Shown here piece by piece: positions 9,038 through 20,388 of a stretch of DNA of 56,767 nucleotides (its first letter is position 1; each line of letters opens with the position of its first letter). A program made the position numbers and the translations under genes. The stretch spans positions 1,121 through 57,887 of the forward strand of contig CACZXF010000005.1 in assembly GCA_902785105.1 (NCBI GenBank). Direction: 5' to 3'. The stretch comes from an uncultured Eubacteriales bacterium. GTDB taxonomy: Bacteria; Bacillota; Clostridia; Christensenellales; Aristaeellaceae. The notes below the pieces were generated by a model. It saw nothing but the letters and a program-made list of their open reading frames with translations, ran no database searches and was not told where the DNA came from.

Positions 9038-9997
9038 TTATCTTACGCGGTCATACTCAAAAATCTCGTGCAATTCACGATCGTACCCCTGATAGAAGCC
9101 CTTCGGCATACCCAGAACAATCTGCGCGCCGCGGTTGTAGCTGATCAACATGCGATCTGTTTCCCGGTCAAAGGAAATGCCCTCAATCTCGCCCTGCAGG
9201 GCAACGTCGTCCAGCGTTCTTTCAAGCATGACCGACCATGCCGTGCGCGCAGTGTCCACGCGACAGCGATAGACATGATCCGGTTCGCCAAGATCCGCGG
9301 TTCCATCGTCTGCCGTCATATAGATCCAGCCATCGTCGTACGCGATTCCCTGTATCCACTGTGGCACAGGCTGCAAATGATGCTTGCCAAGATATGCACC
9401 GGATTCCAGATCATATCGGTAAAGATAGCGTCCGCTCTCTCCGTCCGCCCAGGAACACAGCCAAATGGAGCCACTGTCCGGATCTACGGCAATGCCGGAC
9501 ACCTCCGTCTGGCCGCTTCCCGCGTCAAAAGCATAGGTTCTCGTCAGTTCGAGCGTCTCTGCGTCGTACACCGCGATCTGAATGTTCCTGGCTTCCCCAT
9601 CCATAAAGTACTCCACACCGGCATAGAGTTCACCGTTGTAAACGTCGATATCCCCGATGTGATTAACTTCATCGGTAAAGGCTGAAAAAGGTTTTGACGC
9701 GGTGACCACCTGCTTCCAGTCCCTGTCATACCGTGACAGCGTGGTACTGCCGCTGATGTAATAGCTGTCTCCTTCCCAGGCGATTCCCTGACGTCCATCG
9801 ACAGCGTGGCTGTCTTTCAGAGAATAAGAATAGAGTGGGCTCAAATCATCCGCCTCAGCTCTCCCCGGCACCGTGGTCGGCGCAGACGGCTGTTCCGCTT
9901 CTGCCAGACCAGTTCCAGAAAGAACAGAAATGGTCAGTTGCGCAACCAGCAATAGCAGTAGAAATACGCGAGAATACAGATACTTGTTCGTAATCAT
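9038..9997 (-). CDS. Secreted beta-propeller-like protein of unknown function
   Basis: A 319-residue protein with a signal peptide (about residues 1-33, a hydrophobic run LLLLLVAQL and a likely cleavage after GLAEA). The rest is a chain of short blade-like repeats (GIAWEGDSYYISG, GDIDVYNGELYAGVEYF, GIAVDPDSGSIWL, GIAYDDGWIYMTA, GISFDRETDRMLI), typical of SMP-30/NHL-like six-blade propellers. I see no catalytic signature and cannot name a substrate. The ATG at 9997 follows AAGGAGGAG by about 6 nt. It has its own promoter and lies downstream of the arabinan genes in the same direction, but not obviously in their operon. An export-linked binding or lactonase-like role is possible; unknown otherwise. 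Confidence 0.65.
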   Translation of the reverse strand: MITNKYLYSRVFLLLLLVAQLTISVLSGTGLAEAEQPSAPTTVPGRAEADDLSPLYSYSLKDSHAVDGRQGIAWEGDSYYISGSTTLSRYDRDWKQVVTASKPFSAFTDEVNHIGDIDVYNGELYAGVEYFMDGEARNIQIAVYDAETLELTRTYAFDAGSGQTEVSGIAVDPDSGSIWLCSWADGESGRYLYRYDLESGAYLGKHHLQPVPQWIQGIAYDDGWIYMTADDGTADLGEPDHVYRCRVDTARTAWSVMLERTLDDVALQGEIEGISFDRETDRMLISYNRGAQIVLGMPKGFYQGYDRELHEIFEYDRVR

Positions 9998-10035
9998 GTT
10001 ATCTCCTCCTTCGGGGTATCCCTATGATGTCAATT

Positions 10036-10065
10036 ATTATACATCATTCTCCTGTATGTGCGCAA
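10036..10065 (-). promoter_or_regulatory. Promoter of the beta-propeller gene
   Basis: On the minus strand TTGCGC (10065-10060), an 18-nt spacer and TATAAT (10041-10036) lie about 38 nt before the start codon at 9997. Confidence 0.55.
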
Positions 10066-10129
10066 CAGTTCAGCCCTGCACGAAAATCAATTTTATTTAG
10101 AACAGGAATGGATACCGGGTGCATGACAC

Positions 10130-11086
10130 TCACCTCAAATCCGGCACATTTTCCCAATCGTGATTATACATGCGCTGATACTCCGCCTCACTGATTGAAA
10201 GAATCGTGCCATGTTTGAAGCCGTAGGGAAAGCTGAACACAGCCTCGCTACGTACAAAATCTCCCTTGGACAGGCGCTCTCCCAGGAAGGGCACATAGCC
10301 CTGGCGCTCGCCCGGTTGTCCGTAATAGTCGATAAACAGGCACCAGCGTCCATCCGCCAGCCGCACGGCGGTGGGCGCTTCATACTGGCCTTGCGCCACC
10401 GCCGACATGGATTCGTCAAAGCGCGTCACCCGTCGAAAGGGACCGGTTGCGCGGTCGCTTTCCAGCTCGATCATCGTCTGCGGGTTGGCTTCGCTCTTGA
10501 CAAAGAGATAGTATCGCCCATCCTCCCGATACATGGCGGAGTCGATACAGCCGCTGTCCGGCTTGCGGTAGAGCAGTTCGGGGTTGGAGAAGGTCGCAAA
10601 GTCCCGTGTGCGGCAATAGTAAATAGCCTTGGGACCATAGTCGTTCGAAGCATGCGACGCGGAGAAGTGGAGCAGGTAATGCCCGTTCTCCTCATCATAG
10701 ATCACATCCGGCGCCCACAGACAGCCGAAATCATCGCTGCCCAGTTGAAGCATCCGCTCCTCCGACCAATGCACGAGATCGTCCGATTCCCAATGCGCCA
10801 GACATTTGCTGCCGTATCGGGAGATGTTGTCCCAGTCATGGGCATATTTGCCGCGCATACCATAGGCCAGGGACAGATCGGTGGCAAGGATGTGAAACCG
10901 CCCTGTGTGACAGTCTCGAACGATGGTCATGTCCCTCACGCCGTGGTCGCCGTAGAAGGCCCACAGCACGGGCCGCCCGCCGTTCAGCGCCTCCCAGTGA
11001 AAGCCGTCCCGGCTCAGCGCAAAGTGCACCTGTTCGCCATCGGGCGTCGTCTTTTCCCTGAAGTGCACAAAGAGATAGCACGCCAT
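10130..11086 (-). CDS. GH43-like five-bladed propeller glycosidase
   Basis: A 318-residue intracellular protein with the repeating blades of GH43-type arabinosidases and xylosidases: FALSRDGFHW, CLWAPDVIYDEENGHYLLHFS, GCIDSAMYREDGRYYLFV, YEAPTAVRLADGRWCLFID. By analogy Asp52 (VRDMTIV) would be the base, Asp182 (CIDSAM) the pKa modulator and Glu236 (QYEAPTAV) the acid; these are alignments by eye. The ATG at 11086 was chosen because GGGGGAG sits 6 nt upstream; an in-frame start at 11128 has no site. It is the last gene of the leftward arabinan block, 74 nt after araA with a hairpin between, so it may be transcribed at a lower level. The exact glycosidic bond is not predictable. Confidence 0.72.
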   Translation of the reverse strand: MACYLFVHFREKTTPDGEQVHFALSRDGFHWEALNGGRPVLWAFYGDHGVRDMTIVRDCHTGRFHILATDLSLAYGMRGKYAHDWDNISRYGSKCLAHWESDDLVHWSEERMLQLGSDDFGCLWAPDVIYDEENGHYLLHFSASHASNDYGPKAIYYCRTRDFATFSNPELLYRKPDSGCIDSAMYREDGRYYLFVKSEANPQTMIELESDRATGPFRRVTRFDESMSAVAQGQYEAPTAVRLADGRWCLFIDYYGQPGERQGYVPFLGERLSKGDFVRSEAVFSFPYGFKHGTILSISEAEYQRMYNHDWENVPDLR

Positions 11087-11100
11087 ATGTCGCTCCCCCA

Positions 11101-11141
11101 TCAAAACACCGGGCAGGGGAAACGCCATCTCCCCTGTCCGG
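11101..11141 (-). terminator. Hairpin between araA and the last GH43-like gene
   Basis: A 12-position stem with one mismatch (11109-11120 with 11130-11141) is followed on the minus strand by TGTTTTGA. It probably ends much of the araA transcript while letting some through to the next gene. Confidence 0.55.
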
Positions 11142-11160
11142 TATGTATATCATGTGTTTA

Positions 11161-12591
11161 TCAGATTTTTCTGAGATCGGCTTCGGTGGTGTCATCGCCG
11201 ATGACGATCAGCTCGGTGCCCGTCAGGTGGGCAAACATGGCGATATCCTCGCGGGTCAGCGCGGTGGACACCACGCTGTGGTGCGCGCCGCCGGCATAGC
11301 ACCAGGCCGCGGTGCCGATGCGGAAGTTGGGCTTGTGGCGGTACATGATTTGGGCCACGGGCAGCTTCGGCATGGGATGGGGCACCTTCACCAGCTCGAT
11401 GTCGGCGCAGATGATGCGGAAGTGGTCGCCCAGGTCGATCAGCGTCACCTGGATGCCGTCGCCGGTGACAGAATCAAACACCAGACGGGCGGGATCAGCC
11501 TTGTTGCCGATGCCCAGCGGATGCACCTGGATCTTCGGCTGAGTGGCGGCGAAGGAGGCGGGCACCTCCAGCATGTGGCTGGCCAGCTCCAGCTCCTGGC
11601 CGGGGGTGAGGTCATAGGTGTAGTCCTCGATGAAGCCGGTGGCGCCCTTGCGGCCCTCGGCCATCTTCATCAGCACGGCGGAGAAGGCGGAGATCTTATA
11701 GTCGCCCTCGGGACCGAAGCCCACGCCCTTCGCCATCAGATTCTGAGCGGCGATGCCGGGGAGCTGATTCATGCCGAACAGGTCCTGGAAGGTGTCTGTG
11801 AAGGCCTGGCACTCGTTCTTCGCCATGAACTTCTCAAAGGCAATCTCATACTTCGCCTGCTCCCGGACGGCGGCCAGGTTGTCAGTGTCCATGATGTACT
11901 TGTCGGTGTATTCCTTCAGCTTGGCGTCGGCTTCCACCTCGGTCACGGCGTCGGCCAGCCTGGCAATTTCGCCGATGCCCCAGTATTTGATCTCCCAGCC
12001 GAACTTGATCTCGGCCTCCAGGCGGTTGCCGTCGGTGACGGCCACATCGCGCATGTTGTTGCCAAAGGTCGCGACCCTGAGATGATAGGAATAGTCGATG
12101 GCCTTGGCGACCTGGGCGAAGCGGCGGATGCCGGCCAGCACGTCCTCGTGCTCGTAGTAGCCCGCCACCACCTCATGGGGAATGTGCAGCTTGGCGAGTA
12201 TGAAGCCATACTCGCGGTCGCCGTGGGCCGCCTGGTTCAGGTTCATGAAGTCCATGTCGATCTCATCGTAGGGCAGCTTCTCGTTGGCCTGGGTGTGCAG
12301 GTGCAGCAGCGGCTTGCGCAGGAGCTGAAGGCCCTTGATCCACATCTTGGCGGGCGAGAAGGTGTGCATCCAGGTGATGACGCCCACACAGTCGTCGTCA
12401 TCCATGGCCCGGCGCATGTCCTCCACGCAGATACGGGAGGTCTCCACCGTGGGCAGCAGCTCAAAGGCGATGGTGTCCCCCAGCTTTTCATTGAAGAACG
12501 CCACCATGCGCGCGCAGTCCTCAGCCACCTGGCGCAGGCACTCCGCGCCGTAGAGATCCTGGGAACCGGGGATAAAGTACAGCTTTTTCAT
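11161..12591 (-). CDS. araA: L-arabinose isomerase
   Basis: L-arabinose isomerase converts L-arabinose to L-ribulose, the first cytoplasmic step of arabinose catabolism, using Mn2+. The protein is of normal family length (about 476 residues) and holds the metal ligands known from E. coli AraA: counting from the upstream ATG at 12597, Glu297 (FGPEGDY), Glu324 (GFIEDYTY), His341 (ELASHMLEV) and a histidine of GGAHHSVVS at 439-440. Two ATGs are possible; I prefer 12591 because GGAGG lies 9 nt before it and only 3 nt before 12597. The gene follows the GH43 gene by about 10 nt in the arabinan operon. No araB or araD is present in the window, so ribulokinase and epimerase must be encoded elsewhere. 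Confidence 0.96.
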   Translation of the reverse strand: MKKLYFIPGSQDLYGAECLRQVAEDCARMVAFFNEKLGDTIAFELLPTVETSRICVEDMRRAMDDDDCVGVITWMHTFSPAKMWIKGLQLLRKPLLHLHTQANEKLPYDEIDMDFMNLNQAAHGDREYGFILAKLHIPHEVVAGYYEHEDVLAGIRRFAQVAKAIDYSYHLRVATFGNNMRDVAVTDGNRLEAEIKFGWEIKYWGIGEIARLADAVTEVEADAKLKEYTDKYIMDTDNLAAVREQAKYEIAFEKFMAKNECQAFTDTFQDLFGMNQLPGIAAQNLMAKGVGFGPEGDYKISAFSAVLMKMAEGRKGATGFIEDYTYDLTPGQELELASHMLEVPASFAATQPKIQVHPLGIGNKADPARLVFDSVTGDGIQVTLIDLGDHFRIICADIELVKVPHPMPKLPVAQIMYRHKPNFRIGTAAWCYAGGAHHSVVSTALTREDIAMFAHLTGTELIVIGDDTTEADLRKI

Positions 12592-12606
12592 TTCCATTGT
12601 CCTCCG

Positions 12607-13581
12607 TTATTGTTGATACAGTTGGTTGTCCGGGCTGAACACCGGCATTCCGTCCTCGAACGGAATGCGCATGATGTAGCAGTGACGGTTGGGGTCATAG
12701 AGGGGATCGCCGATGATCTCATCGTAGGGACGGGCATGATAGGAGGTGTAGACCTCCCCCGCGGCATCGGTGAAGAAGGTGTTGTGACCGGGGCCAAAGA
12801 GGCCCTTTTCTGCGTCGGTGGTGAGCACAGGGTGGTTCAGCTTATGCCATGCGGAGATGTCCATCAGGTCGGCGTTGGCATCGGCCCACAGAAGTCCCAT
12901 GCAGTAGGCCGGGCTGGTGTCGCTGGCGGAATAGGTCAGATAGACCTTGTCGCCATGAGCGATAAAGGCGGGGCCCTCGTTGACCCAGAATTCGTGCCGC
13001 TCCCAGGCGTAGGACGGCGAGGTCAGCAGCATCTGAGGCGTTTTCAGCGTCAGCGGGTCGGCCATCTCGGCGATGTACAGATTTGAAATCTTTCTGCCCA
13101 CGCTGACCTTCTCCGCCCAGACGCAGTAGCGGCGGCCGTTGTGGTCGAAGACCGTCATGTCCAGCGAGAAATCGGTAAAGCTGAAATCATCGCCGTCGGC
13201 GCGGCGGAGCTGGCCGCACTCTGTCCACGGTCCAGCCATGGGATCGTCGCTCTCGCAGCGCAGCACCCATGGGCGCAGCGCCCAGATGTCGTCCTTCCGA
13301 CTGGCGGCGAAATAGATATACCACCTGCCATCCAGGCAGTGCAACTCCGGGGCCCAGATATGCTGGCTCATTTCCCCGCTTTCGTGGGCGCGCCAGATGA
13401 CGGTCTCCTCCGCGTTCCGCAGGCCCTCCAATGCGTCGGCACGCCTCAGCGCAATGCGATCGTATTCCGGCACGGAGGCGGTGAAATACCATTTCTCCCC
13501 ATGCCGAAGCACATAGGGATCGGCCCGCTGGGCGATGAAGGGCGTATTCCAATCGGTGTGTCGGTAGTTGTTTTGATTCAT
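12607..13581 (-). CDS. GH43 exo-alpha-L-arabinofuranosidase, subfamily-26-like
   Basis: A 324-residue cytoplasmic GH43 enzyme. The early block RADPYVLRHGEKWYF, then TASVPEYDRI and MSQHIWAPELH, resemble the exo-1,5-alpha-L-arabinofuranosidase Araf43A of Streptomyces avermitilis (GH43_26) as I remember it; that enzyme removes single arabinose units from linear arabino-oligosaccharides. The GH43 catalytic triad is visible: Asp21 (ADPYV, base), Asp141 (SLDMTVF, pKa modulator) and Glu202 (NEGPAF, acid). There is no signal peptide, so it acts on imported oligomers. It lies between GH51 and araA in the same operon, which supports arabinan as the substrate. Confidence 0.88.
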   Translation of the reverse strand: MNQNNYRHTDWNTPFIAQRADPYVLRHGEKWYFTASVPEYDRIALRRADALEGLRNAEETVIWRAHESGEMSQHIWAPELHCLDGRWYIYFAASRKDDIWALRPWVLRCESDDPMAGPWTECGQLRRADGDDFSFTDFSLDMTVFDHNGRRYCVWAEKVSVGRKISNLYIAEMADPLTLKTPQMLLTSPSYAWERHEFWVNEGPAFIAHGDKVYLTYSASDTSPAYCMGLLWADANADLMDISAWHKLNHPVLTTDAEKGLFGPGHNTFFTDAAGEVYTSYHARPYDEIIGDPLYDPNRHCYIMRIPFEDGMPVFSPDNQLYQQ

Positions 13582-13636
13582 GGCCCTCTCCTCGATAAGG
13601 GGATGGAGACGACAGCATCCCCATCCCCCCTATTGA

Positions 13637-16488
<2,852 letters not shown>

Positions 16489-16489
16489 A

Positions 16490-17356
16490 TCAGCCCTTCA
16501 CCGCGCCGGCGGTCATGCCCTCGACGATGAAGCGCTGGGCGAACAGGTAAATGAGCAGCAGCGGCAGTATGGCGAAGCAGGAGCCGGTGATCATCAGGTC
16601 GTAGTTGTTGCCGTAGGGGGTCCAGAGGGTATTCAGGCCGATGGGGATGGTGTACTTGGTATCGGAGGACAGCACCAGCATGGGCCAGAGCAGGGCGTTC
16701 CACGCGCCCATGCCCGTGAGGACCGCCATGGAGGCGTAGGCGGGCTTCATGACCGGCATGATGATCTTGAAGAAGATGCCGTATTCGGTGCAGCCGTCCA
16801 CGCGGGCGGCCTCGATCATCTCATAGGGGATGCCGGAGAGGAACTGCCGGAAGAAGAACACCGAGCTCATATTCACCAGGAAGGGCAGCATGACGCCCGC
16901 GTAAGTATTGCGCAGGCCCATGGCGTTGACTTGGGTGTACATGGGGAGCATCAGGATCTCCAGGGGCACCATCATCACCAGCAGCACGCTCATGAAGATG
17001 AAGTTGCGGCCCTTGAAGTTGTATTTGGCCAGGCCGTAGGCGACCATGGAGGACAGCAGCAGGGTCAGCGTGCCCTGCACCGCCACCACGCCCAAGCTGT
17101 TGCGATACCACAGGAAGTACTTGTGGGGACTCAGCTCGCCGTTGGCCATCACGCCGGTGAACAGGTAGCGCCAGGCGTTCAGGTGGAGCTTGCCGAAATC
17201 GGGGTTCAGGTTCAGGCCGCTGACGAACAGCTCCGCGCCGCCCTTGAAGGTGCCCAGCACCAGCGCGTACAGCGGTATGATGAACAGTATGCACAGTACC
17301 ACGAAGAACAGCGTCATCAGTATGGACGGAATGGGATTGTTTTTCTGCTCTTTCAT
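16490..17356 (-). CDS. Sugar ABC transporter permease (MalG type)
   Basis: A 288-residue inner-membrane permease with six hydrophobic segments and the cytoplasmic EAA loop that contacts the ATPase, here MIEAARVDGCTEYGIFFKI near residues 180-200. It pairs with the MalF-type permease encoded four bases upstream and the family-1 binding protein at 18728-20011. No ATPase gene is present, so a shared MsmX-type ATPase encoded elsewhere is expected (established for many Bacillota CUT1 systems). The substrate is inferred to be arabino-oligosaccharide from the downstream genes. Confidence 0.92.
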   Translation of the reverse strand: MKEQKNNPIPSILMTLFFVVLCILFIIPLYALVLGTFKGGAELFVSGLNLNPDFGKLHLNAWRYLFTGVMANGELSPHKYFLWYRNSLGVVAVQGTLTLLLSSMVAYGLAKYNFKGRNFIFMSVLLVMMVPLEILMLPMYTQVNAMGLRNTYAGVMLPFLVNMSSVFFFRQFLSGIPYEMIEAARVDGCTEYGIFFKIIMPVMKPAYASMAVLTGMGAWNALLWPMLVLSSDTKYTIPIGLNTLWTPYGNNYDLMITGSCFAILPLLLIYLFAQRFIVEGMTAGAVKG

Positions 17357-17360
17357 GATC

Positions 17361-18554
17361 TCAATCCTCCTTCTTCCCGATCACGCCGGTAAACCAGAGC
17401 TGCAGCACGGTGACGATCATCGCGCCGCCCAGCAGCACCAGGCCCACGGCGGAGGCGAAGCCGAACTTGTCGACCTTCTCGAAGCCGTAGCGGTACAGGT
17501 AGCCGACGATGGTCAGGCCGTAGTTCTTCGGGCTGTTGTTGCCGCCGAAGATCATGTAGCTCTCGGTGAACATCGAAAGGCCCGCGTAGATGGAGATGGT
17601 CAGCACGTAGATGATGGTGGGCTTCAACAGGGGCAGACAGACCTTGGTGAACTTCTGCACGCTGTTGCAGCCGTCGATGTCCGCCGCTTCATAGAGCTCC
17701 TTGGGCACGGACTTCAGGCCCGCCATGTAATACAGCATGTTCATGCCCGTCCAGCGCCAGAAGCACAGCAGGACCATGGCGAACATGGAGCCGCCGGCGG
17801 TTTTGAGCCAGGCGATGGGCTGCATGCCCAGCAGCTTGCGGAGCTGGTTCATCATTGCGCCGTCCAGCTCGGAGAACATCATGCGGAAGATGATACCGGC
17901 GACCACGACGGAGCACAGCACCGGCATAAAGGCCACGGTCTTGAACAGGCCGCCCGTCTTGCTGAGCTTGGATTCCGCCATGTAGGCCAGCAGCAGCGGC
18001 ACGGGGATCAGTATGGCGCAGGTGAGCACCATGTAGACGCAGGAGTTCTTCACCGCGGTGTAAAAGGTCTTGTTGGAGAAGAGGTCCGAATAGTTCTTGA
18101 CCCCGATCCAGCGGGTGCCCGCGCCGGTGATCTCCTGGAAACTCATCAGTATGGTGGAGATCAGCGGATAGGCGAAGAATACCGCGAAGGTGATGATGAA
18201 GGGCAGTACGAACACATAGGGGGCCACCTTCTGGGAATACAGCAGATCCCGGTTCATCGCCACATAGACCGCGATGAACGCAATGCCCGCGAGCATCACC
18301 CAGAGTCGGTAGCGGCAGATGGTGAACCACAGGTTCTGGAGCGCGGAGTAGCTCTGCCCCTCCTCCAGCGCGCCGAAGAAGAAGGGACTCATGTCATCGT
18401 GGGAATCGTAGGCGCTGTCGTAGCGCATGGCCTTGCCCTGGAGGGAAACCAGCGCGCCGACGCCGAGGGCCAGCAGCAGCAGGCCGATAATCAGCAGGAA
18501 GATGGCCCGCCTGCCGTCGCCCCGGGAGGACGGCACAACCGCGGAAGCTTGCAT
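17361..18554 (-). CDS. Sugar ABC transporter permease (MalF type)
   Basis: A 397-residue permease. An extra N-terminal part with two hydrophobic segments (about 18-40 and about 85-105) precedes the usual six-helix permease core, and the EAA loop is YEAADIDGCNSVQKFTKV. The start is ATG 18554 after AAAGGAG; the longer frame to 18644 runs through a dispersed repeat and is not coding. It follows the binding-protein gene after a terminator-like hairpin and a repeat, and is four bases from the MalG-type gene. Together they form the channel of the arabino-oligosaccharide importer (substrate inferred from neighbours). Confidence 0.92.
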   Translation of the reverse strand: MQASAVVPSSRGDGRRAIFLLIIGLLLLALGVGALVSLQGKAMRYDSAYDSHDDMSPFFFGALEEGQSYSALQNLWFTICRYRLWVMLAGIAFIAVYVAMNRDLLYSQKVAPYVFVLPFIITFAVFFAYPLISTILMSFQEITGAGTRWIGVKNYSDLFSNKTFYTAVKNSCVYMVLTCAILIPVPLLLAYMAESKLSKTGGLFKTVAFMPVLCSVVVAGIIFRMMFSELDGAMMNQLRKLLGMQPIAWLKTAGGSMFAMVLLCFWRWTGMNMLYYMAGLKSVPKELYEAADIDGCNSVQKFTKVCLPLLKPTIIYVLTISIYAGLSMFTESYMIFGGNNSPKNYGLTIVGYLYRYGFEKVDKFGFASAVGLVLLGGAMIVTVLQLWFTGVIGKKED

Positions 18555-18590
18555 CGTGAAGGCTCCTTTCTCAGTCATATGGTGGAGAAA

Positions 18591-18668
18591 CTGACAATTG
18601 AGAATTGAAAATCGAAAATGAACGGCTGACCACCTGCAACTCAATTTTCAATTATCAATTGTCAATTC
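18591..18668. repeat. Repeat D: AT-rich inverted repeat
   Basis: Left arm TGACAATTGAGAATTGAAAA and right arm TCAATTTTCAATTATCAATT are imperfect inverted copies around a short core. Similar arms occur at 51060-51160 and 52229-52493. It lies between the binding-protein terminator and the first permease gene. Confidence 0.6.
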
Positions 18669-18671
18669 CAT

Positions 18672-18711
18672 AAAAAAGACACGGGAGGGAGCATGGCTCC
18701 GCTCCCGTGTC
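18672..18711 (-). terminator. Internal terminator after the binding-protein gene
   Basis: A perfect 10-bp stem (18678-18687 with 18702-18711) is followed on the minus strand by six T (18677-18672), 17 nt after the binding-protein stop. Placed inside the operon, it should make the binding protein far more abundant than the permeases and enzymes behind it, a common arrangement in sugar ABC operons. Confidence 0.85.
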
Positions 18712-18727
18712 GAGGGGGTGAGGGAAT

Positions 18728-20011
18728 TTAGAACAGATCGCTCTCGATGGATTCCTGCGCGGTCTCCAGGGCCTCAGCGGTGTCCACGCCATCCACATAC
18801 ACCTCGTTCCACAGGGTGGAGCCCAGGTAGCTGTTGATGGTGGGGCTGATGGAGGTGGACAGGATGTAGCCGATGCTGTCCTTGATGGGCAGGAGGGCAT
18901 CGATCGGGTAGCCGATGAAGTACTGGTTGAACTTGTTGTCGTCGGTCTTCATGATGGCGTCGTCGTCCCAGATGGAGGTGTTGCAGGGGTCGAAGCCCAT
19001 GACATCCCAGATCTGAGCCTCGCCTTCGGGAGAAACCTTGGCGTAGGCCAGGAACTCGGCACACAGGGCGGGGTTGGTGCCATTGGCGTACACGACGGTG
19101 CCGGTACCGCCCTGGCCGATGGACTGGAGCTGGCCTTCCTCAAACACAGGGCAGGGCGCGAGGACGTAGCGGTCCTTGCAGCTCTCGCCGATCTCATCGG
19201 TGAAGCGGCTCATGAACCAGAAGGGCATGATGACGCAGGCGATCTTGTTCTGGGCGATGTAGGCCTTGCCCTCCTCGGTGTCGGGCTGGCCGCCGGGGCA
19301 CACCTCGCAGATGCCGGCCTCGAGCCAGGACTTCTGGGTATCGATGATCTTGGCCACCTCGGGGGTGTTGATGAAGGCGCTCTCGCCGTCCTGCCAGTCC
19401 TTGCCCTGCTGCGCCAGCATCAGGGAAGCGACCCACTGGGTGGAGGTCTCAACGGTGCCCATCCAGGCTTCCGGATCGGCTTCCTTCAGCTTCAGACCGG
19501 CCTGATACCAGTCGTCCCAGGTCTTGATGTCTTCGTAGTTGACGCCGGCGGACTCCAGCAGAGCCTTGTCATAGAAGCAAACCATGGCGCCGACGTGAAG
19601 GGGCGCGCCGTAGTACTTGCCGTCCTTGGCGTAGATCTCCAGGCGGGCCTTCACCAAGTCAGCCATGTAGGGGCTCATGGCGTCGGTCAGGTCAACCAGC
19701 TTGTCGGAGAAGGCCAGGATGTTCGGGAACTGGCCCAGCTCGACGTCGCACATGTCGGGCGCGCCTTCGTCAGCCTGGAGGGCGACCTTCAGCTTGTTGT
19801 GCATGTCGTCATAGCCGATGGTGGTCACTTCAACCGCGATGGGACGGTCAGGATTGTCGCCGTTCCAGCGCTCGGCGGCCTTCTCAAAGAACTCCTGATG
19901 CTGGGCGATGAACGTCCACATCGTCAGGGTGGTCACTTCCTCGGCGCAGGCTGCGGACAGAGTGCCAAGCAGCATGCACAGAACCAGAGCCATTGCAAAC
20001 AGTTTCTTCAT
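18728..20011 (-). CDS. Extracellular sugar-binding protein, family 1
   Basis: A 427-residue solute-binding protein of the CUT1 group, first gene of the arabinan operon. An N-terminal export signal (MKKLFAMALVLCMLLGTLSAACAEE) is evident from the hydrophobic run; cleavage after ACA or lipid attachment at the cysteine are both possible, though the lipobox is poor (L-S-A-A-C). The mature part has the usual two-lobe signature with LTMWTFIAQHQEFFEKAAERW, a central FWFMSRFTDEIG and IGQGGTGTVVYANG. It should capture arabino-oligosaccharides and deliver them to the two permeases. AAGGAGG precedes the ATG. Isoleucine is written mostly ATC here, also before CTG, as in other highly expressed genes of the window. 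Confidence 0.92.
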   Translation of the reverse strand: MKKLFAMALVLCMLLGTLSAACAEEVTTLTMWTFIAQHQEFFEKAAERWNGDNPDRPIAVEVTTIGYDDMHNKLKVALQADEGAPDMCDVELGQFPNILAFSDKLVDLTDAMSPYMADLVKARLEIYAKDGKYYGAPLHVGAMVCFYDKALLESAGVNYEDIKTWDDWYQAGLKLKEADPEAWMGTVETSTQWVASLMLAQQGKDWQDGESAFINTPEVAKIIDTQKSWLEAGICEVCPGGQPDTEEGKAYIAQNKIACVIMPFWFMSRFTDEIGESCKDRYVLAPCPVFEEGQLQSIGQGGTGTVVYANGTNPALCAEFLAYAKVSPEGEAQIWDVMGFDPCNTSIWDDDAIMKTDDNKFNQYFIGYPIDALLPIKDSIGYILSTSISPTINSYLGSTLWNEVYVDGVDTAEALETAQESIESDLF

Positions 20012-20110
20012 GGGGATACCTCCTTATATTTTGATGAGCCCGGAGGCTCAACAATATACCACATAATGCAATATCCTGTCATCTGACAAATCATATAAAT
20101 TATTATCGTT

Positions 20111-20128
20111 CACATTATCGTTAATGTG
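20111..20128 (-). promoter_or_regulatory. Perfect 18-bp palindromic operator of the arabinan operon
   Basis: CACATTA-TCGT-TAATGTG is a perfect 7-bp inverted repeat with a 4-nt centre. It sits about 17 nt past the -10 box in the transcribed leader, the usual site of a road-block repressor. ATTATCGTT also occurs just beside it (20102-20110), making a partial second site. The regulator is not encoded in the window; an AraR- or LacI-type repressor is the plausible partner (inference). Confidence 0.7.
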
Positions 20129-20144
20129 TCCTGTTGTTAAGTGT

Positions 20145-20174
20145 ATTATAACAAACTCGCCCCCGAATTGTCAA
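20145..20174 (-). promoter_or_regulatory. Main promoter of the arabinan operon
   Basis: On the minus strand TTGACA (20174-20169) and TATAAT (20150-20145), both perfect consensus, are 18 nt apart. The predicted start of transcription is near 20138, giving a leader of about 125 nt. Confidence 0.88.
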
Positions 20175-20338
20175 CCCCTTAATTTAAATTTTTTGAAAAC
20201 TTCTCAAAATCAACGTTACTGCTCAGAGTCCTCGATAAATTGGAATTTGTTTGGGTGAGTTTCAAATGGGAAATGACAAATGGGAAATGGAGACAGTCGC
20301 TGCCGCCCTGTAATTACAGGCGTTTTCAGCGAACTCTG

Positions 20339-20374
20339 AAAAAGGGAGCAGGCAAAAACTCATTGCCTGCTCCC
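20339..20374 (-). terminator. Terminator of the truncated adhesin gene
   Basis: A perfect 11-bp stem (20344-20354 with 20364-20374), a 9-nt loop and five T on the minus strand, 15 nt after the stop codon. Between here and the arabinan promoter (20175-20338) there is only a partial copy of repeat end A (AAATTGGAATTTG at 20237) and a short CAAATGGGAAATG direct repeat. Confidence 0.88.
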
Positions 20375-20388
20375 TGAATCCAAGGGTT

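Noticed and set aside
11143-13086. A 647-codon plus-strand frame opposite araA and GH43
   Set aside because: araA is unmistakable on the other strand; the plus frame is a GC-rich antisense artefact. The same applies to long antisense frames at 2800-4701, 32748-34883, 48073-50898 and 53375-55234.
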